From the NCBI GenBank assembly GCA_013306675.1, contig JABLUY010000038.1, positions 62,001-126,000 on the forward strand: a DNA stretch of 64,000 nt, read 5' to 3'. The notes beneath the pieces were generated by a model. The model saw only the letters and a list, made by a program, of their open reading frames with translations, searched no databases and was not told where the DNA came from. This DNA comes from Thraustochytrium sp. TN22 (taxonomy: Eukaryota > Sar > Bigyra > Thraustochytrida > Thraustochytriidae). The position numbers and the translations under genes were made by a program. This document shows, piece by piece, positions 47,576-56,977 of the stretch (the stretch's first letter is position 1; each line of letters opens with the position of its first letter).

Positions 47576-48466
47576 ATGAGCAAGTGGGGCCGGAAGCGGC
47601 GCAAGACGCCCGCGGGCTTCGAGGAGGTCGAGCCGACGCTGACGGCGCTGGAGGACGAGCTGCGGCAGCGCATGGAGGAGCCGCCGCAGGGCAAGAGCAA
47701 GGCGGAGACGCTGTGGCCCGTGCACCAGATCAACTGGCAGCGGTCCAGGTACATTTACAAGCTGTACTACAAGTACAACCGCATCTCCGAGGAGGTGTTC
47801 AAGTACTGCATTGACAACAAGCTCGTGGATGCGGCGCTCATCGCCAAGTGGAAGAAGCCCGGCTACGAGCGCCTGTGCTCGACTTACGTCATCAATACGG
47901 CCAACTACCCGTATGGTACAACGAGCGTGTGCCGCGTGCCTCTCAGCCAGCGTAAGCAAGGCGATCTGCGCGACAACGTCACGGGCTGCCGGGGCTGCGC
48001 GTCCGGCGCAGAGGGCTACTCCAATGTCTTTGGTAATAAGTACGGCCAGGACCTCGCCAAGCTACAGATTTTGCGCGAGCGTCATGAGGCCGATACGATG
48101 GCTCGCGCCGAGTCAAGTGCCGCCGCTGTTTGGGTCAGCGAGGAGCAGTCCAAGGCGCTCCGACTCGAGGAGTCCGAGGACGAAGACGACATCAATGATG
48201 ATGATCATGATGATGATCAAGATGTGGGCAAGGCCGACACAGCAGATAATGCCGATACAGCAGGCAATGCCGAGGCAGCAGCGACAGCAGCAGTTGTAGC
48301 TGAAAAGGAGGAGGGGGAGGGGGACGATGATGTTGCGAGACCTGTGAAACGTCGAAAGGAGGACGACGAGGGCGACGATGCTAGTAGTAGTGATGATGGT
48401 GACGATGACGATGCAGACGACGACGACGACGAGGAGGAGGAAGAGGGCCCGATGCCGGCCAAATAG
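47576..48466 (+). CDS. BUD31: BUD31/G10 spliceosome protein with acidic tail
   Basis: Core of the activated spliceosome in yeast and animals. Residues 1-150 follow the G10 family: WGRKRRKTPAGFEEVEPTL, KSKAETLWPVHQINWQRSRYIY, then LYYKYNRISEEVFKYC, LIAKWKKPGYERLC, VCRVP and GCRGC. Two things are odd. First, of the nine conserved zinc-cluster cysteines only about four remain (LC, VC, GC, GC); the CCxxC, NC and CTHC parts are replaced. Second, the family is about 145-160 residues long, but this protein runs to 296, with a tail (about 195-296) of Asp/Glu/Ala runs and one KRRK patch. The tail is encoded by GAY/GCA-rich repeats (for example GATGATGATCATGATGATGA). The start is the ATG at 47576 (GCG-ATGA). 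Divergent from the TARBP1-like gene with 257 bp between starts. Confidence 0.94.
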   Translation: MSKWGRKRRKTPAGFEEVEPTLTALEDELRQRMEEPPQGKSKAETLWPVHQINWQRSRYIYKLYYKYNRISEEVFKYCIDNKLVDAALIAKWKKPGYERLCSTYVINTANYPYGTTSVCRVPLSQRKQGDLRDNVTGCRGCASGAEGYSNVFGNKYGQDLAKLQILRERHEADTMARAESSAAAVWVSEEQSKALRLEESEDEDDINDDDHDDDQDVGKADTADNADTAGNAEAAATAAVVAEKEEGEGDDDVARPVKRRKEDDEGDDASSSDDGDDDDADDDDDEEEEEGPMPAK

Positions 48467-48785
48467 GATGTGTGAGAGAGAGAGCTCCAGCTTAAGTCCT
48501 CTATTCCTCTTCTTTCACTGACTGACAGTGAGCGAAATGCGTTGCTTCCGCTTGTTTGGTCGAGGAAAGACTTTTAATTAAAAAGTTCTCACTCTGTTGC
48601 TTTGGTTTGTTCGGACAAGTGAGAATGTAAAAAAGCTAAAGCACTCTGTTTCTTCAGGTTGTCCAGCCCGGCCATGCGACGTGATTCGTCACTGTCCACG
48701 TCACGTGTGAAAGAGTGTGTGTTTGTGTAAAAGGGAAAGGGGGTGGATGGGGTGGGGCGCTCTTCTTCAGGCCAGCTTCACAAAA
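48467..48785. other. 3' gap between BUD31 and NUP85 genes
   Basis: An AT-richer stretch between convergent genes. It holds a GA run after the BUD31 stop, CTGACTGACAGTGAGCG near 48518, a near-perfect palindrome around TTAATTAA (48568-48585), and TCACTGTCC near 48689. No gene is seen. Confidence 0.5.
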
Positions 48786-51056
48786 TCAGGACGCAGCGAC
48801 CTGCGGGCGCGCAGCGAAGAAAGGCGCGAGAGCCATGCACTGGACGAGCATGGTGCGCAGCGCGGGCAGGTCGTGCTTCCAGTCCTGGAGGAGACGATCG
48901 CGATCATGGGCGATCTGCACCTCTTCGAGCGCGGACATCAGGGAGGCGGCGTGGCCGGGAGAGAGCGCCGGGCGATGGTCGCTGTGGTGGAGAACCCTGG
49001 CGAGAAGAGGTACAGTGAAGGCGCGCGGGACGAGGTGAGCAGCAAAGGCGTCGGCAAGTTGCGCGGCGGCGCGCGCGTGTGCGTCCGGGCGACTGTCCTT
49101 TAGCGTCTCGTCGAGCGCGCGGTAGCAGCTGAGGAAGGCGAGCGTGTCGGTACCGAGCGACTGGGTGAGCTGCTGGCTGGCCGCGAGGTGGTTGACAAGG
49201 TTGTCGAGGACGGCGAGCTGCGAGGTGGCAAAGATGGCCGCCTGCATGCGGTCCGCGAACTGTTGCTCGCCGTAGGCAGCGGCCCAGAGAAGCGCGTTGG
49301 ACATGCCGGGCAGGCCGGCCTTGAGACCGCCGCGAAAGTCCCACCAGTACATGATGCGCTGGCGAACGATGGAGCGCTTGTCGAGGCCCATGAGCTGACA
49401 GCCCTTGACGAGGCGGTGGCAGAAGCTGTCGGAGATGGGGCGTTGCAGGTCGATGATGGCCTGCATGGCCGGCAGGCCGAGCGGGAGCTCGTAGGCCGGC
49501 GGAACGACCACCTTGCGCGTGAGCGTGCTGAGGTAGCTGGCGGTGAGGCGCCAGGCGCCGGGCGCGAGCGCATGGCGTGCGCTCTGCCGCCCGCCGAGGC
49601 CGAGCGAGAGCGCGTACTCGAGCACGAAGTACTCGCGCAGGTCCACCTCGAGGTCGCCAAGCATAAACTCGCGGCCGGTGAGGAAGCCCTCCGCGCCGGG
49701 CGGCGGGCCCTTGACGGTCTCGAGCGCGCCAGCCCGCGCCAGCAGCTCAGCCAGGTGCGCGGTGACCCAGCGGTCGCCCACGATGCTGTGGAGCTTTTGC
49801 AGAATACCAGGGGAGTCGAGCTGCGTGACGGTAAGGAGCAAAGAGACGCGGTCGTCGACTTCGAGCTCGAGCGCCTCAAGGCACTGCTGCACGAGAGTGG
49901 CGAGCTCGTCCTTGCGCGCTGCGGTGACGTGGAAGAGAAGCAGACAGGCGACGAGGTGCAGCCAGGAGTTGGACTCGGCGTCTATCCTGGCGATGGCCAC
50001 CTGGACGTCGCCGAGGATCAGTTTGAGAAGGTCTTGCAGGTCGGGTCCGACCTGCATGACGGTGGCGCCGTGCGCGCGCGAAAAGGCCTCCAAGGCGTCC
50101 CGCCAGCGCATCCATCGCGCTTTGAAGTCGAGCATGCCGTCTGGGTCGGCGCTGACCTCGGCAGACTTCCACAGTGCCCAGTCGTCATCATCGTTGCTGT
50201 TGATGAAATCGTTGCCGTCGCTGTCATTCCCCTTGGCCCCGTCGTCGTTCCCCTCGCCCGCCGTCCGACCCGCTGCGGGCGCGCGGCGCGGCATGGCTAG
50301 CAGCAGTGCGCGCAGCTCGTCAAGCATGGCGACGAGCGCCTCGTCCCCGCCAGTGTGCACGTGCGTTGGCTCGAGCAGGCGCAGGCAGCGCCATGCAGCC
50401 AGCAGGTCGCCGCGGAGCGCGCAGCCCAGCACCACATCCCAATAGTGCGCCGAGGCAACTCCGCGATTTTTGACGTCGAGCTCCGCCGCGAGGTCGCGCG
50501 AGGAGCCATGTTGCGAGACCCAGGCGACGAAGTCGCTGGCTACGAGCGGGCCCGGGTCCAACAGCAGGAGCTCGGTCAGGTGCCAGGCCGCGCTAGCATC
50601 TTTCATCTTCTCCAGGTAGTCGCGCCGCGGGTCATCAGCGCCGGCCTCGCTCACCGCGAGCGTCGCCTCCAGATTGCGCACGCTCTTGTCCAGCTCACGC
50701 CGCAGGCGGCGGCTGCTGGCCACTGCCTCGGCTGCGCCCGCCTCAGGCTGCTGCAGCGCCACGAACTCGCGCTGGCCCGCCGGCACAAGTCGCCGCATCT
50801 CCGCCGGCGTCTGGTCCCAAGACACCGTGTACAGCGCCTCCGCCAGCTTGCGCTTGTGCGGCTGCTGCTCCGGCTGCTGCAGCTGCAGCTGCAGCTGCAG
50901 CTGCTGCTGCGCATGGTCGCCGTCGTTGGTCGCGGCCGCGGCCGCGCCCGCCACCGCCTCCGCGCACTGCGCCCTGGTTGGTCGCCCGCGCACCTGTGTG
51001 CGGAAGACCACCAGCTCGTCGCCGCGCCCCCAGCGAAAGCCCGCCAGCCCGCGCAT
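48786..51056 (-). CDS. NUP85: Nucleoporin NUP85/Nup75-like
   Basis: Alpha-helical protein of 756 residues resembling Nup85, a scaffold member of the Nup107-160 (Y) complex of the nuclear pore. The N-terminal ~60 residues are beta-like (FRWGRGDELVVFRTQV), where Nup85 adds a blade to Seh1. A Gln/Leu repeat (LQLQLQLQ near 50-58) follows. The helical solenoid carries the best-matching pieces: WLHLVACLLLFHV, LREYFVLEYALSLGLG and WRLTASYLSTL, corresponding to the conserved YA...LW...Y stretch. It ends without any membrane segment. An acidic insert (Asn/Asp, about 270-300) is lineage-specific. The start is the ATG at 51056, giving MRGLAGFRWG; the longer frame upstream is unlikely. Convergent with BUD31. 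Family call rests on the solenoid pattern and a few motifs, so a related ACE1 nucleoporin is the alternative. Confidence 0.72.
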   Translation of the reverse strand: MRGLAGFRWGRGDELVVFRTQVRGRPTRAQCAEAVAGAAAAATNDGDHAQQQLQLQLQLQQPEQQPHKRKLAEALYTVSWDQTPAEMRRLVPAGQREFVALQQPEAGAAEAVASSRRLRRELDKSVRNLEATLAVSEAGADDPRRDYLEKMKDASAAWHLTELLLLDPGPLVASDFVAWVSQHGSSRDLAAELDVKNRGVASAHYWDVVLGCALRGDLLAAWRCLRLLEPTHVHTGGDEALVAMLDELRALLLAMPRRAPAAGRTAGEGNDDGAKGNDSDGNDFINSNDDDDWALWKSAEVSADPDGMLDFKARWMRWRDALEAFSRAHGATVMQVGPDLQDLLKLILGDVQVAIARIDAESNSWLHLVACLLLFHVTAARKDELATLVQQCLEALELEVDDRVSLLLTVTQLDSPGILQKLHSIVGDRWVTAHLAELLARAGALETVKGPPPGAEGFLTGREFMLGDLEVDLREYFVLEYALSLGLGGRQSARHALAPGAWRLTASYLSTLTRKVVVPPAYELPLGLPAMQAIIDLQRPISDSFCHRLVKGCQLMGLDKRSIVRQRIMYWWDFRGGLKAGLPGMSNALLWAAAYGEQQFADRMQAAIFATSQLAVLDNLVNHLAASQQLTQSLGTDTLAFLSCYRALDETLKDSRPDAHARAAAQLADAFAAHLVPRAFTVPLLARVLHHSDHRPALSPGHAASLMSALEEVQIAHDRDRLLQDWKHDLPALRTMLVQCMALAPFFAARPQVAAS

Positions 51057-51333
51057 CCTGCCCGCGCCCGCGCCCGCGCCCGCGCCCACGGTTTTGATTG
51101 ATCTCGAGACAGCCGGAGCCAGGCGATGATGGTTTGGCGCCCCCCCTTGCCGCGGTTTGCACAACGCGAGTGACCCGCGTATACATCGCCATGGTCCAAA
51201 CGGCGCTTCGTGTACGGGAATCACAGTTACATCAATTTGAAATCAGGCTCAACGCTCATGCTCTGGTTGGCGGCCACTGGCATCCCAAGTCTCAGGCTGA
51301 CACGGCAGGCAAAAAAAAGAAAAGAAAGCATCA

Positions 51334-52512
51334 TCACTGGTCACCGATCTCCTCGCGGAGGAGAGCCCTGCGGACGCGCAGGACGACGGGGCGGTCGTCG
51401 CCGCAGTCAAGAATATCGAGCGGCGTGCGGCCCTTCTTGTCCTTGAGGGCGGTGTTGATGCCCTCACAAGCGACAAGGGTGGAGACAGCGCCGACCGAGG
51501 CCATCTCGCAGGCCCAGTGCAGCGCAGTCTTGCCATCGGGGTCCTGCGCGTTAATGTCGCTCTCGGAGAGGTGGGGCAGGAGCATCTCGATGAGCTCGAC
51601 CTTGTTCCAGCTGGCGAACTTGTGGAGCGCCGTGAGGCCGTAGGCATCGGCGCCGGCGGCGTCGACAGCGTCATCGGCCAGGAGCTTCTCGATCTCGTCG
51701 ATGTCACCGGGAAAGTCGATGAGCTTGGAGAGAATCTTGCCGTGCGAGCGCGCGTCCGGGCGGCCGTTGGCGCCGCCGGAGCTGACCTTGCCCTCGGCCT
51801 TGGAGAACATGGTCTTCTCCGTGACGGAGACCTTCTTGAGGCCGGCGAGCGCGCCGGCGATGCCAGACTTGATGAAGTTGGCGTGGCGCACCATCTCGGC
51901 CTGCGCCGCGGGCGCGGCGCGGTGCTGCGCGGCCTCGCGCGCCTGGCTCTCGCGGTGCGCCTGGTCCAGCGCGACGGCCTCCTCGCGAACGTCGTCGCTC
52001 ACGGAATCCAGGTGCGCCTCGAAGACGTGGAGCACCTGGTTCTCGGCGTTGTCGCGCGAGACGCTCATGGGGATGCGGCCCCACTTGTCCTTGATGAGGC
52101 AGGAGGCGCCCTGGTCCAGCAGCATCTTGGCCGCCTTGCTGGCGCCCTTGTCGCCGGAGCCCGCGCACAGATGCAGCGGCGTCTCCTGCCAGTCGTTCTG
52201 TGCGTCCAAGAGCGCGATGCCGCGCGCGTCTGCGAAGAGCATCTTCATGGACCGCAGCGACGCGTACAACGCCGCCAGGTGCAAGCAGGTATCCCCGCGC
52301 GGGGTGCGCAGGCCAACGTCCACGCGGTCGTCCGCCAGCAGCACTTCCAGCAGCTTCACGTCGTCATTCAGGCACGCGTAGTGCAGCGCCGACCGGCCAT
52401 CCTTGTCGATGCTGTTCACGCGCTCCACCGAGGTCGAGTCGTCCGCGAGCGCCTCCTTGACGCCGTCCAGGTCGCCGCACGCCGCCAGGTCGACCAGGTC
52501 CATATCCGCCAT
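51334..52512 (-). CDS. Ankyrin-repeat protein
   Basis: Cytosolic protein of 392 residues with ankyrin repeats in two blocks. The N-terminal block (about 1-165) has units such as DGRSALHYACLNDDVKLLEVLL, GDTCLHLAAL, QETPLHLCAGSG and a final WGRIPMSVSRDNA. A central charged helix (about 175-220, Glu/Ala/His-rich) follows, then a Gly/Ser/Lys linker. The C-terminal block (about 260-380) has YGLTALHKFASWNKVELIEM, GKTALHWACEMASVGAV and GRTPLDILDCGDD. Ankyrin units bind proteins; no catalytic domain accompanies them, so a scaffold or adaptor is the likely role. Partner unknown. The start is the ATG at 52512 and length is self-contained. It lies head to tail with the NUP85 gene. Confidence 0.9.
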   Translation of the reverse strand: MADMDLVDLAACGDLDGVKEALADDSTSVERVNSIDKDGRSALHYACLNDDVKLLEVLLADDRVDVGLRTPRGDTCLHLAALYASLRSMKMLFADARGIALLDAQNDWQETPLHLCAGSGDKGASKAAKMLLDQGASCLIKDKWGRIPMSVSRDNAENQVLHVFEAHLDSVSDDVREEAVALDQAHRESQAREAAQHRAAPAAQAEMVRHANFIKSGIAGALAGLKKVSVTEKTMFSKAEGKVSSGGANGRPDARSHGKILSKLIDFPGDIDEIEKLLADDAVDAAGADAYGLTALHKFASWNKVELIEMLLPHLSESDINAQDPDGKTALHWACEMASVGAVSTLVACEGINTALKDKKGRTPLDILDCGDDRPVVLRVRRALLREEIGDQ

Positions 52513-52896
52513 GCTCGTTTCCTGCCCTGCTGGCGAGCTTCACCAGAAGACGCTACCCGAAAGAGCGAGGAGACTGCAGGGGAACCGCGCGTCGGAGCGC
52601 TCTCGGCTGCCGAGCTTGCACGCCACCGCGCAGCCAGCCAGCCGCAAGACGATCTCCGTTTGACCGACCGTACTTCGGCGCCTCCAGGCGGGGGTACTTG
52701 TCGAAGACGCTCCGACTATACACACACACCCCCCCGCAAAAACGGTTTATCAGCTTTATGAGCCGCTTCAGGTTGCAGTGCCGAGTGCACAGTCAGTGCA
52801 CGGATGCAAAGAAGAGAGGAGAGAATGACAGCTGTTTTTATTACTTGGTTGGTAAGTTGTTATGATCGTACATGAACTCCGCGGCGACGAACAGGC
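52513..52896. other. Intergenic region between ankyrin and RhoGAP genes
   Basis: This holds the ankyrin gene's promoter side and the 3' end of the RhoGAP gene. A CACAC/CCCCCC run lies near 52720-52737, and GTGCAC-AGTCA-GTGCAC lies near 52785-52801. No gene is seen. Confidence 0.45.
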
Positions 52897-54690
52897 TCAG
52901 CCGAGAATGAAGAGGTTGGACTTGTCCGCCTTGAGGCCCTCGAGGTCGTTGCGCTCGTTGTCGGCGGCGCCAGCGCGCTCGTCGTCGTCGTCGTCGCCGC
53001 CGCCGCCGCCGTTGGCAGCGTCTGCCTGCGCCTGGAAGCCGCCAGCGTCGGCGAAGCCCTCTTCCTCACCCACATCGGCACTCGCGTTTTCATGGTGGTC
53101 GTTGCTGTCCGCAACGGCGGCGGCGGCAGTCGCCGCCTCGTCATCGTGCGCCTCGGCCGTGTCGGCGGCAGGATTGGGCGGCGCGGTGTCGCGGCGCCAG
53201 GCGAGCAGGTTCTCAAGCGCGATGGCGAGCTTCTGCGAGATGACAAGCGCCTCCATCGGAGGCATGTCCGCCATGTCGTAGAGGTTGGGGCTGAGGACGA
53301 TGGCGAGGTTCTTGAGCGTCATGCGGTTCTGCGCCTCGTGGGAGGCGACGGCGCAGAGGAGGTCAAAGAGCCACAGCGCAACAGTGCGCGCGGGCTGAGG
53401 GATCTTGGCCACCTTGACAGCAATGCTGTCCGGGGTCTCGGCGCCGTCCGCGAGCGCGACGATGTCGTCGCGCGTGAGGCTGTTGAGCAGCAGCGGCTTG
53501 AGCTCGCGGAAGAACTGCTTGATGAGATTCGCTGGCACGTGCGGGTCGGAGCATTGCGCGAGCGCGTCGACGCCGCGGCCCTGGTTGAGCTTGGCCTTGA
53601 CGGCCTGGCACTCGTTGCCGTCCGGCGCGATGCGGAAGACACCCTCCGCCGTGAGGCCGCCGAGATCCTCCAAGGCCTGCCGCAGCAGCACAAGGACGGC
53701 CGGCACGCGCGCCTCGTAGCCGGCAACCTCGGCGCGCGGGCACTGCGCAAGCTCCACGCCAAAGAGCGACTGCGTGCTCATGTCCCAGTCCTTGGGCAGG
53801 CCCGAGTACCGGGCCGTCTTGGCGTCGAAGCGCACGTGCAGCTCGTGCTTGACGTCAAAGGGCGTCCCGATCGTCATCTCCTGCGTGTCGCCAGCGGTAT
53901 CGCCCTTGCCCTTGCCCTTGGACCGCTTCTGCTTGCGCCCTCCCTTGGCGGAGGAGGGTGCGGCGGCGGCGGCCTCATTGTGGGTGCCCTTGGGCGTTTG
54001 GGCAGTCTCGCGGCCGGCCATCACCGCTGGCGCCGCTGGCGCCGCCGCCGAGTGGGACTCGCTGGCGGCCTCGCCGGTCTCGGCGTCTTCGGCGCCCGGC
54101 GCGGCCGTGCTGTTCCCAAAGCTGCCGCCGAAGAAGCGGCGACGCCGGCCGCCGCCGCTGCTGCTGGCGCTGCTCGGTGACCTGGAGTGGCCGCTCGGGC
54201 TCTTGCTGCGGCCTGGCGGCTGCGCCACGGCAGCAGCGGCGGCGGCGGCGGTGGGGGTGGCGGCCGCATCCTCGTGGTCGGCCACGTGCGGCTCCTGCTG
54301 GCTGTGCGTGGGCGCCTGCTCGCCGTCTGTGATGAGCGCCTCGGGCAGCGTCCAGCGCGTCTCGTCGCTCTGCGGGTTCCACCAGTACTCCTTGTCCGGG
54401 CCGATCGAGACCCGCTCCCAGGCGAGCTGCGGCGGCACGTTCTCGGATGGGCTCTGCGCGGACGCCACAGTGTCCGTGCCGGCCGAGACGCTGCTGCCGC
54501 CCACGCGGATCTTCTCGATGGCATCCAGCTCCTTTTCGCTCAGCGTCTGCGGCGCGCTCCAGCTTGTCTCGCCCGAGTCCTGATCCCAGTAGTAGCTGCT
54601 GCCGCTGTTCTCATTGCATATCCGGACCCAGCTGTGCCGCTTGGCCTCGTTCGGGTCCGCCGGCATTGCGTCCATGCCGACTGCAGACAT
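52897..54690 (-). CDS. WW-WW-CRIB-RhoGAP protein
   Basis: Rho-family GTPase-activating protein of 597 residues. Two WW domains come first: WVRICNENSGSSYYWDQDSG with ETSW (about 20-50), and a second with WERVSIGPDKEYWWNP and ETRW (about 98-125). A Ser/Pro/Ala linker follows. A CRIB motif begins at 274 (IGTPFDVKHELHVRFD, then GLPKDW), then a RhoGAP domain (about 308-490) with the arginine finger Arg353 in GVFRIA, NLIKQFFRELKPLLL and NRMTLKNLAIVLSPNLYDMA. The CRIB-RhoGAP order and wording closely match plant RopGAPs, where CRIB binding to the active GTPase enhances GAP activity. Adding WW domains, which bind Pro-rich peptides, is unusual. The C-terminus is acidic with Gly and Asp runs. The start is the ATG at 54690. 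Confidence 0.92.
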   Translation of the reverse strand: MSAVGMDAMPADPNEAKRHSWVRICNENSGSSYYWDQDSGETSWSAPQTLSEKELDAIEKIRVGGSSVSAGTDTVASAQSPSENVPPQLAWERVSIGPDKEYWWNPQSDETRWTLPEALITDGEQAPTHSQQEPHVADHEDAAATPTAAAAAAAVAQPPGRSKSPSGHSRSPSSASSSGGGRRRRFFGGSFGNSTAAPGAEDAETGEAASESHSAAAPAAPAVMAGRETAQTPKGTHNEAAAAAPSSAKGGRKQKRSKGKGKGDTAGDTQEMTIGTPFDVKHELHVRFDAKTARYSGLPKDWDMSTQSLFGVELAQCPRAEVAGYEARVPAVLVLLRQALEDLGGLTAEGVFRIAPDGNECQAVKAKLNQGRGVDALAQCSDPHVPANLIKQFFRELKPLLLNSLTRDDIVALADGAETPDSIAVKVAKIPQPARTVALWLFDLLCAVASHEAQNRMTLKNLAIVLSPNLYDMADMPPMEALVISQKLAIALENLLAWRRDTAPPNPAADTAEAHDDEAATAAAAVADSNDHHENASADVGEEEGFADAGGFQAQADAANGGGGGDDDDDERAGAADNERNDLEGLKADKSNLFILG

Positions 54691-54778
54691 CTTTGGCTTG
54701 CCAGCTGCACGGGCGTGAAGTTGAGCGTGAGCGCCGGCGGCACGAGCTCGATCGACTTGCACACAAGCTTCAGCTTTT

Positions 54779-54852
54779 GCTCGCTCGGGCCTCGCGTCGC
54801 CTCGCGTCGCCTCGCGTCGCCTCGCCTCGCCTCGCTTCGCCTCGCTCGAGAT
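54779..54852. repeat. CCTCG/CGTCG pentanucleotide array
   Basis: CCTCGCGTCG units, then CCTCG units with one-base variants, lie about 90 bp upstream of the RhoGAP start on the promoter side. It is complementary in type to the GAGGC array at 56124-56262. Confidence 0.85.
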
Positions 54853-56123
54853 CTGCGGCGCTCGAGCTCCCGCTCGCCGGGCCTGCGGGACACGCGGCCG
54901 AGCCCTTGGCCGCCCGCCTCCGCGCGCGAGCAGCAGCCGCAGCAGCTCTCGCGCAGGCTTTCGAACGCGCTCTGCCTAGCTCGCTCGCCGCGCTCGGCCG
55001 CTGCGCTGACACCGAGTCGGCCTGCACCGTGCGGCGCCCTCGCCGCCGCCGCGAAAGCGCTTCCGCGGACCGGGCCCGCGCGGGCTCGCTCGCTCGCTCG
55101 CCCGCCCGCCCGCCCGCTCGCGCGCGCGCGGCCCTGCGCCCCCCGCCCGCGCGCCGCCGCCGCCGGACTCGGACTTGCCTTGGTCGCGACGGCGTTGCGC
55201 GCCTGCAGGCGGCCAGCTGCGCCTGCCGGCGACCACGGCGCCGGGGGGCACGCTGCGGCGGCCGCCGCGGACCCTGCGCTCCGGCGCCGGGCTCCTCGCC
55301 GCGGGCCTGCCGCCGCGCGCGCGGCCTGCCCCCCTGGGCGGCCAGCCGCCGCCGTTGGGTCGACGGCGGCTCGACCACGACCACGGCGGCGAGATCCGGC
55401 TCCTGCGCGGCCGCCGTCTGCGCCTGCCTGCCTTCTTCTTCACGAAAGTTGTTTGGTACCATGGTATGCCTTCTTTTGCCTGCTTGCCAGCCTGCCCTGC
55501 CCGCGGAGTGCTTGCATGCTCGCCCGCTTGCTCGCTCTCGCTCGCTCGCGCGCTCGCTCGCTCTGGCTGCGCTTGGTGCAGGCGCAGGGCCGCCTGGCGA
55601 GCCCTCTGACGCGTGGGACGAGCGAAGAGTCCCGAGATACGCTCGCGCGAAGATCTCGTCCGGAGCCGGCGGCTACTTCTCCGCTTGGCAAAGGCGCTTG
55701 GCAAAAGCGCTTGGCAAAAGCACTTGGCAAAAGCGCTTGGCAAAAGCATGAGCACGAGCCTGATGGTGAGACGCAGCAGCGTCTCTTTTCGTAGAATGGC
55801 CGAGCTCCCGTAGCCGGTAGGAGCTGGCTCTCCCGGCGTCAGTCTCGAACGAGATGGGAGCACTGCCCGGAGCAGTCCACGCCACGGCAAGTGCCCGATG
55901 CCGTTGAGCAACCACCGCGTGAGATTGCTGGAACGTGTGACTCCGGAAGCCAGGACCGGCGAAGCCTTTCCTACAATCTCAATGAAGGGGTTTCTCGCGA
56001 CGTTGTGCAGCGACTGCCGGCGAGTATTGCTTGGTCGCGAGTAGCCGGGCGTCGGGGCATGCGACTCCTGCGGGTTGCAATGCCAGTGCAAGTGAGAGAA
56101 TGGTGGATTCGGGGCCAGGCACG
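54853..56123. other. Gene-free GC-rich region with a 13-bp tandem repeat
   Basis: No gene is recognised. Simple (GCTC)n/(GCCC)n runs lie near 55090-55120 and 55520-55565. A 13-bp unit, GCGCTTGGCAAAA, is repeated about five times at 55682-55747. The open frames are compositional. Confidence 0.5.
55682..55747. repeat. 13-bp tandem repeat, five units
   Basis: Units are GCGCTTGGCAAAA with single changes (GCACTTGGCAAAA in one copy); the first is one base short. Confidence 0.9.
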
Positions 56124-56262
56124 TTGAGGCGAGGCGAGGCGAGTCGAGGCGAGTCGAGGCGAGGCGAGCTGAGGTGAGACGAGACTAGGCGAGGCGAGGT
56201 GAGACGAGACGAGGCGAGGCGAGGCGAGACGAGACGAGGCGAGGCGAGGCGAGACGAGCCTC
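56124..56262. repeat. GAGGC/GAGAC pentanucleotide array
   Basis: About 27 five-base units of GAGGC, GAGTC and GAGAC type. Confidence 0.9.
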
Positions 56263-56359
56263 GTATGCCACGGTGCACAGTGCAGGGCCGCCTCATGCGT
56301 CCCAAGCACTTGACGGCTTCCAAATGCAAACACTACTGCCATCGCCACGAAAAGCACAC

Positions 56360-56437
56360 AAAAGAAAATCAGGTGCAGTATGCAGGCTGTCCGCAGACAA
56401 AAGAAAATCAGGTGCAGTATGCAGGCTGTCCGCAGAT
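56360..56437. repeat. 39-bp tandem duplication
   Basis: Two identical copies beginning AAAGAAAATCAGGTGCAGTA, offset by exactly 39 bp. Confidence 0.9.
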
Positions 56438-56554
56438 TGCCGCATTCCTGCCGTAGGGCCGCCGTCATGCTACAGGTTCGAGCCAAGCTCTCACAAGTTA
56501 GTCAGAGCCAACCAAGCGTGGATGTCATGGAAGTGGAGTCAGAGACAGAAACGA

Positions 56555-56929
56555 CGACGAGACGCGACGCGACGCGATGGCGATAACGAGAAGCGACGAC
56601 GAGAAGCGACACAAGAAGGCCGCGAGACGACAACGAGACGACAACGAGACGACAACAAGACGACAGCGAGACGACAACGAGATGACAATGACCAAGAGAC
56701 GACGGACGTCAGACGAGGGTCAGACGACGAGATCCGACGACGGTCCGACGAGGGAGTTGTTCCTGCTGTTGCTCCTGCCATTGCTCTTGGTCTTGCTTCG
56801 TCGACGACGGACGTCCGACAACGAGTCGACAACGAGATCACAACGAGACCTCACAACGAGTCGACCAACGAGTCGTCAACGAGTCGTCAACGAGTCGTCA
56901 ACGAGTCGTCAACGAGTCGTCAACGAGTC
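56555..56929. repeat. Degenerate CGACGAGA/ACAACGAG array ending in 11-bp units
   Basis: A low-complexity purine-rich tract of GACGAGAAGCGAC- and GACAACGAGAC-type words. From 56867 it becomes a regular 11-bp repeat, AACGAGTCGTC (about 5.7 units), whose last partial unit is the left target-site copy of the transposon. The open frame through it (56273-56950) encodes only Arg/Glu/Thr/Ser repeats. Confidence 0.85.
56922..56929. repeat. Left target-site duplication AACGAGTC
   Basis: Matches 61881-61888 exactly and abuts the left inverted repeat. It is also the last partial unit of the 11-bp array. Confidence 0.75.
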
Positions 56930-56945
56930 GAGGGGTCGGTTGGTC
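56930..56945 (+). repeat. Left terminal inverted repeat of the P-like element
   Basis: GAGGGGTCGGTTGGTC, exactly complementary in reverse to 61865-61880; similarity stops after base 16. Confidence 0.9.
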
Positions 56946-56977
56946 CTTAGAAAAGGGCGTCGCAACGCGGGCAAATT

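Noticed and set aside
56124-56262. GAGGC array considered as the right arm of a large inverted repeat with 54779-54852
   Set aside because: The match is only simple-sequence complementarity; the arrays differ in phase, length and unit variants.
56273-56950. 225-codon Arg/Glu/Ser/Thr frame before the transposon
   Set aside because: Encoded by simple arrays (39-bp and 11-bp units) and running into the transposon tip, so not a gene.
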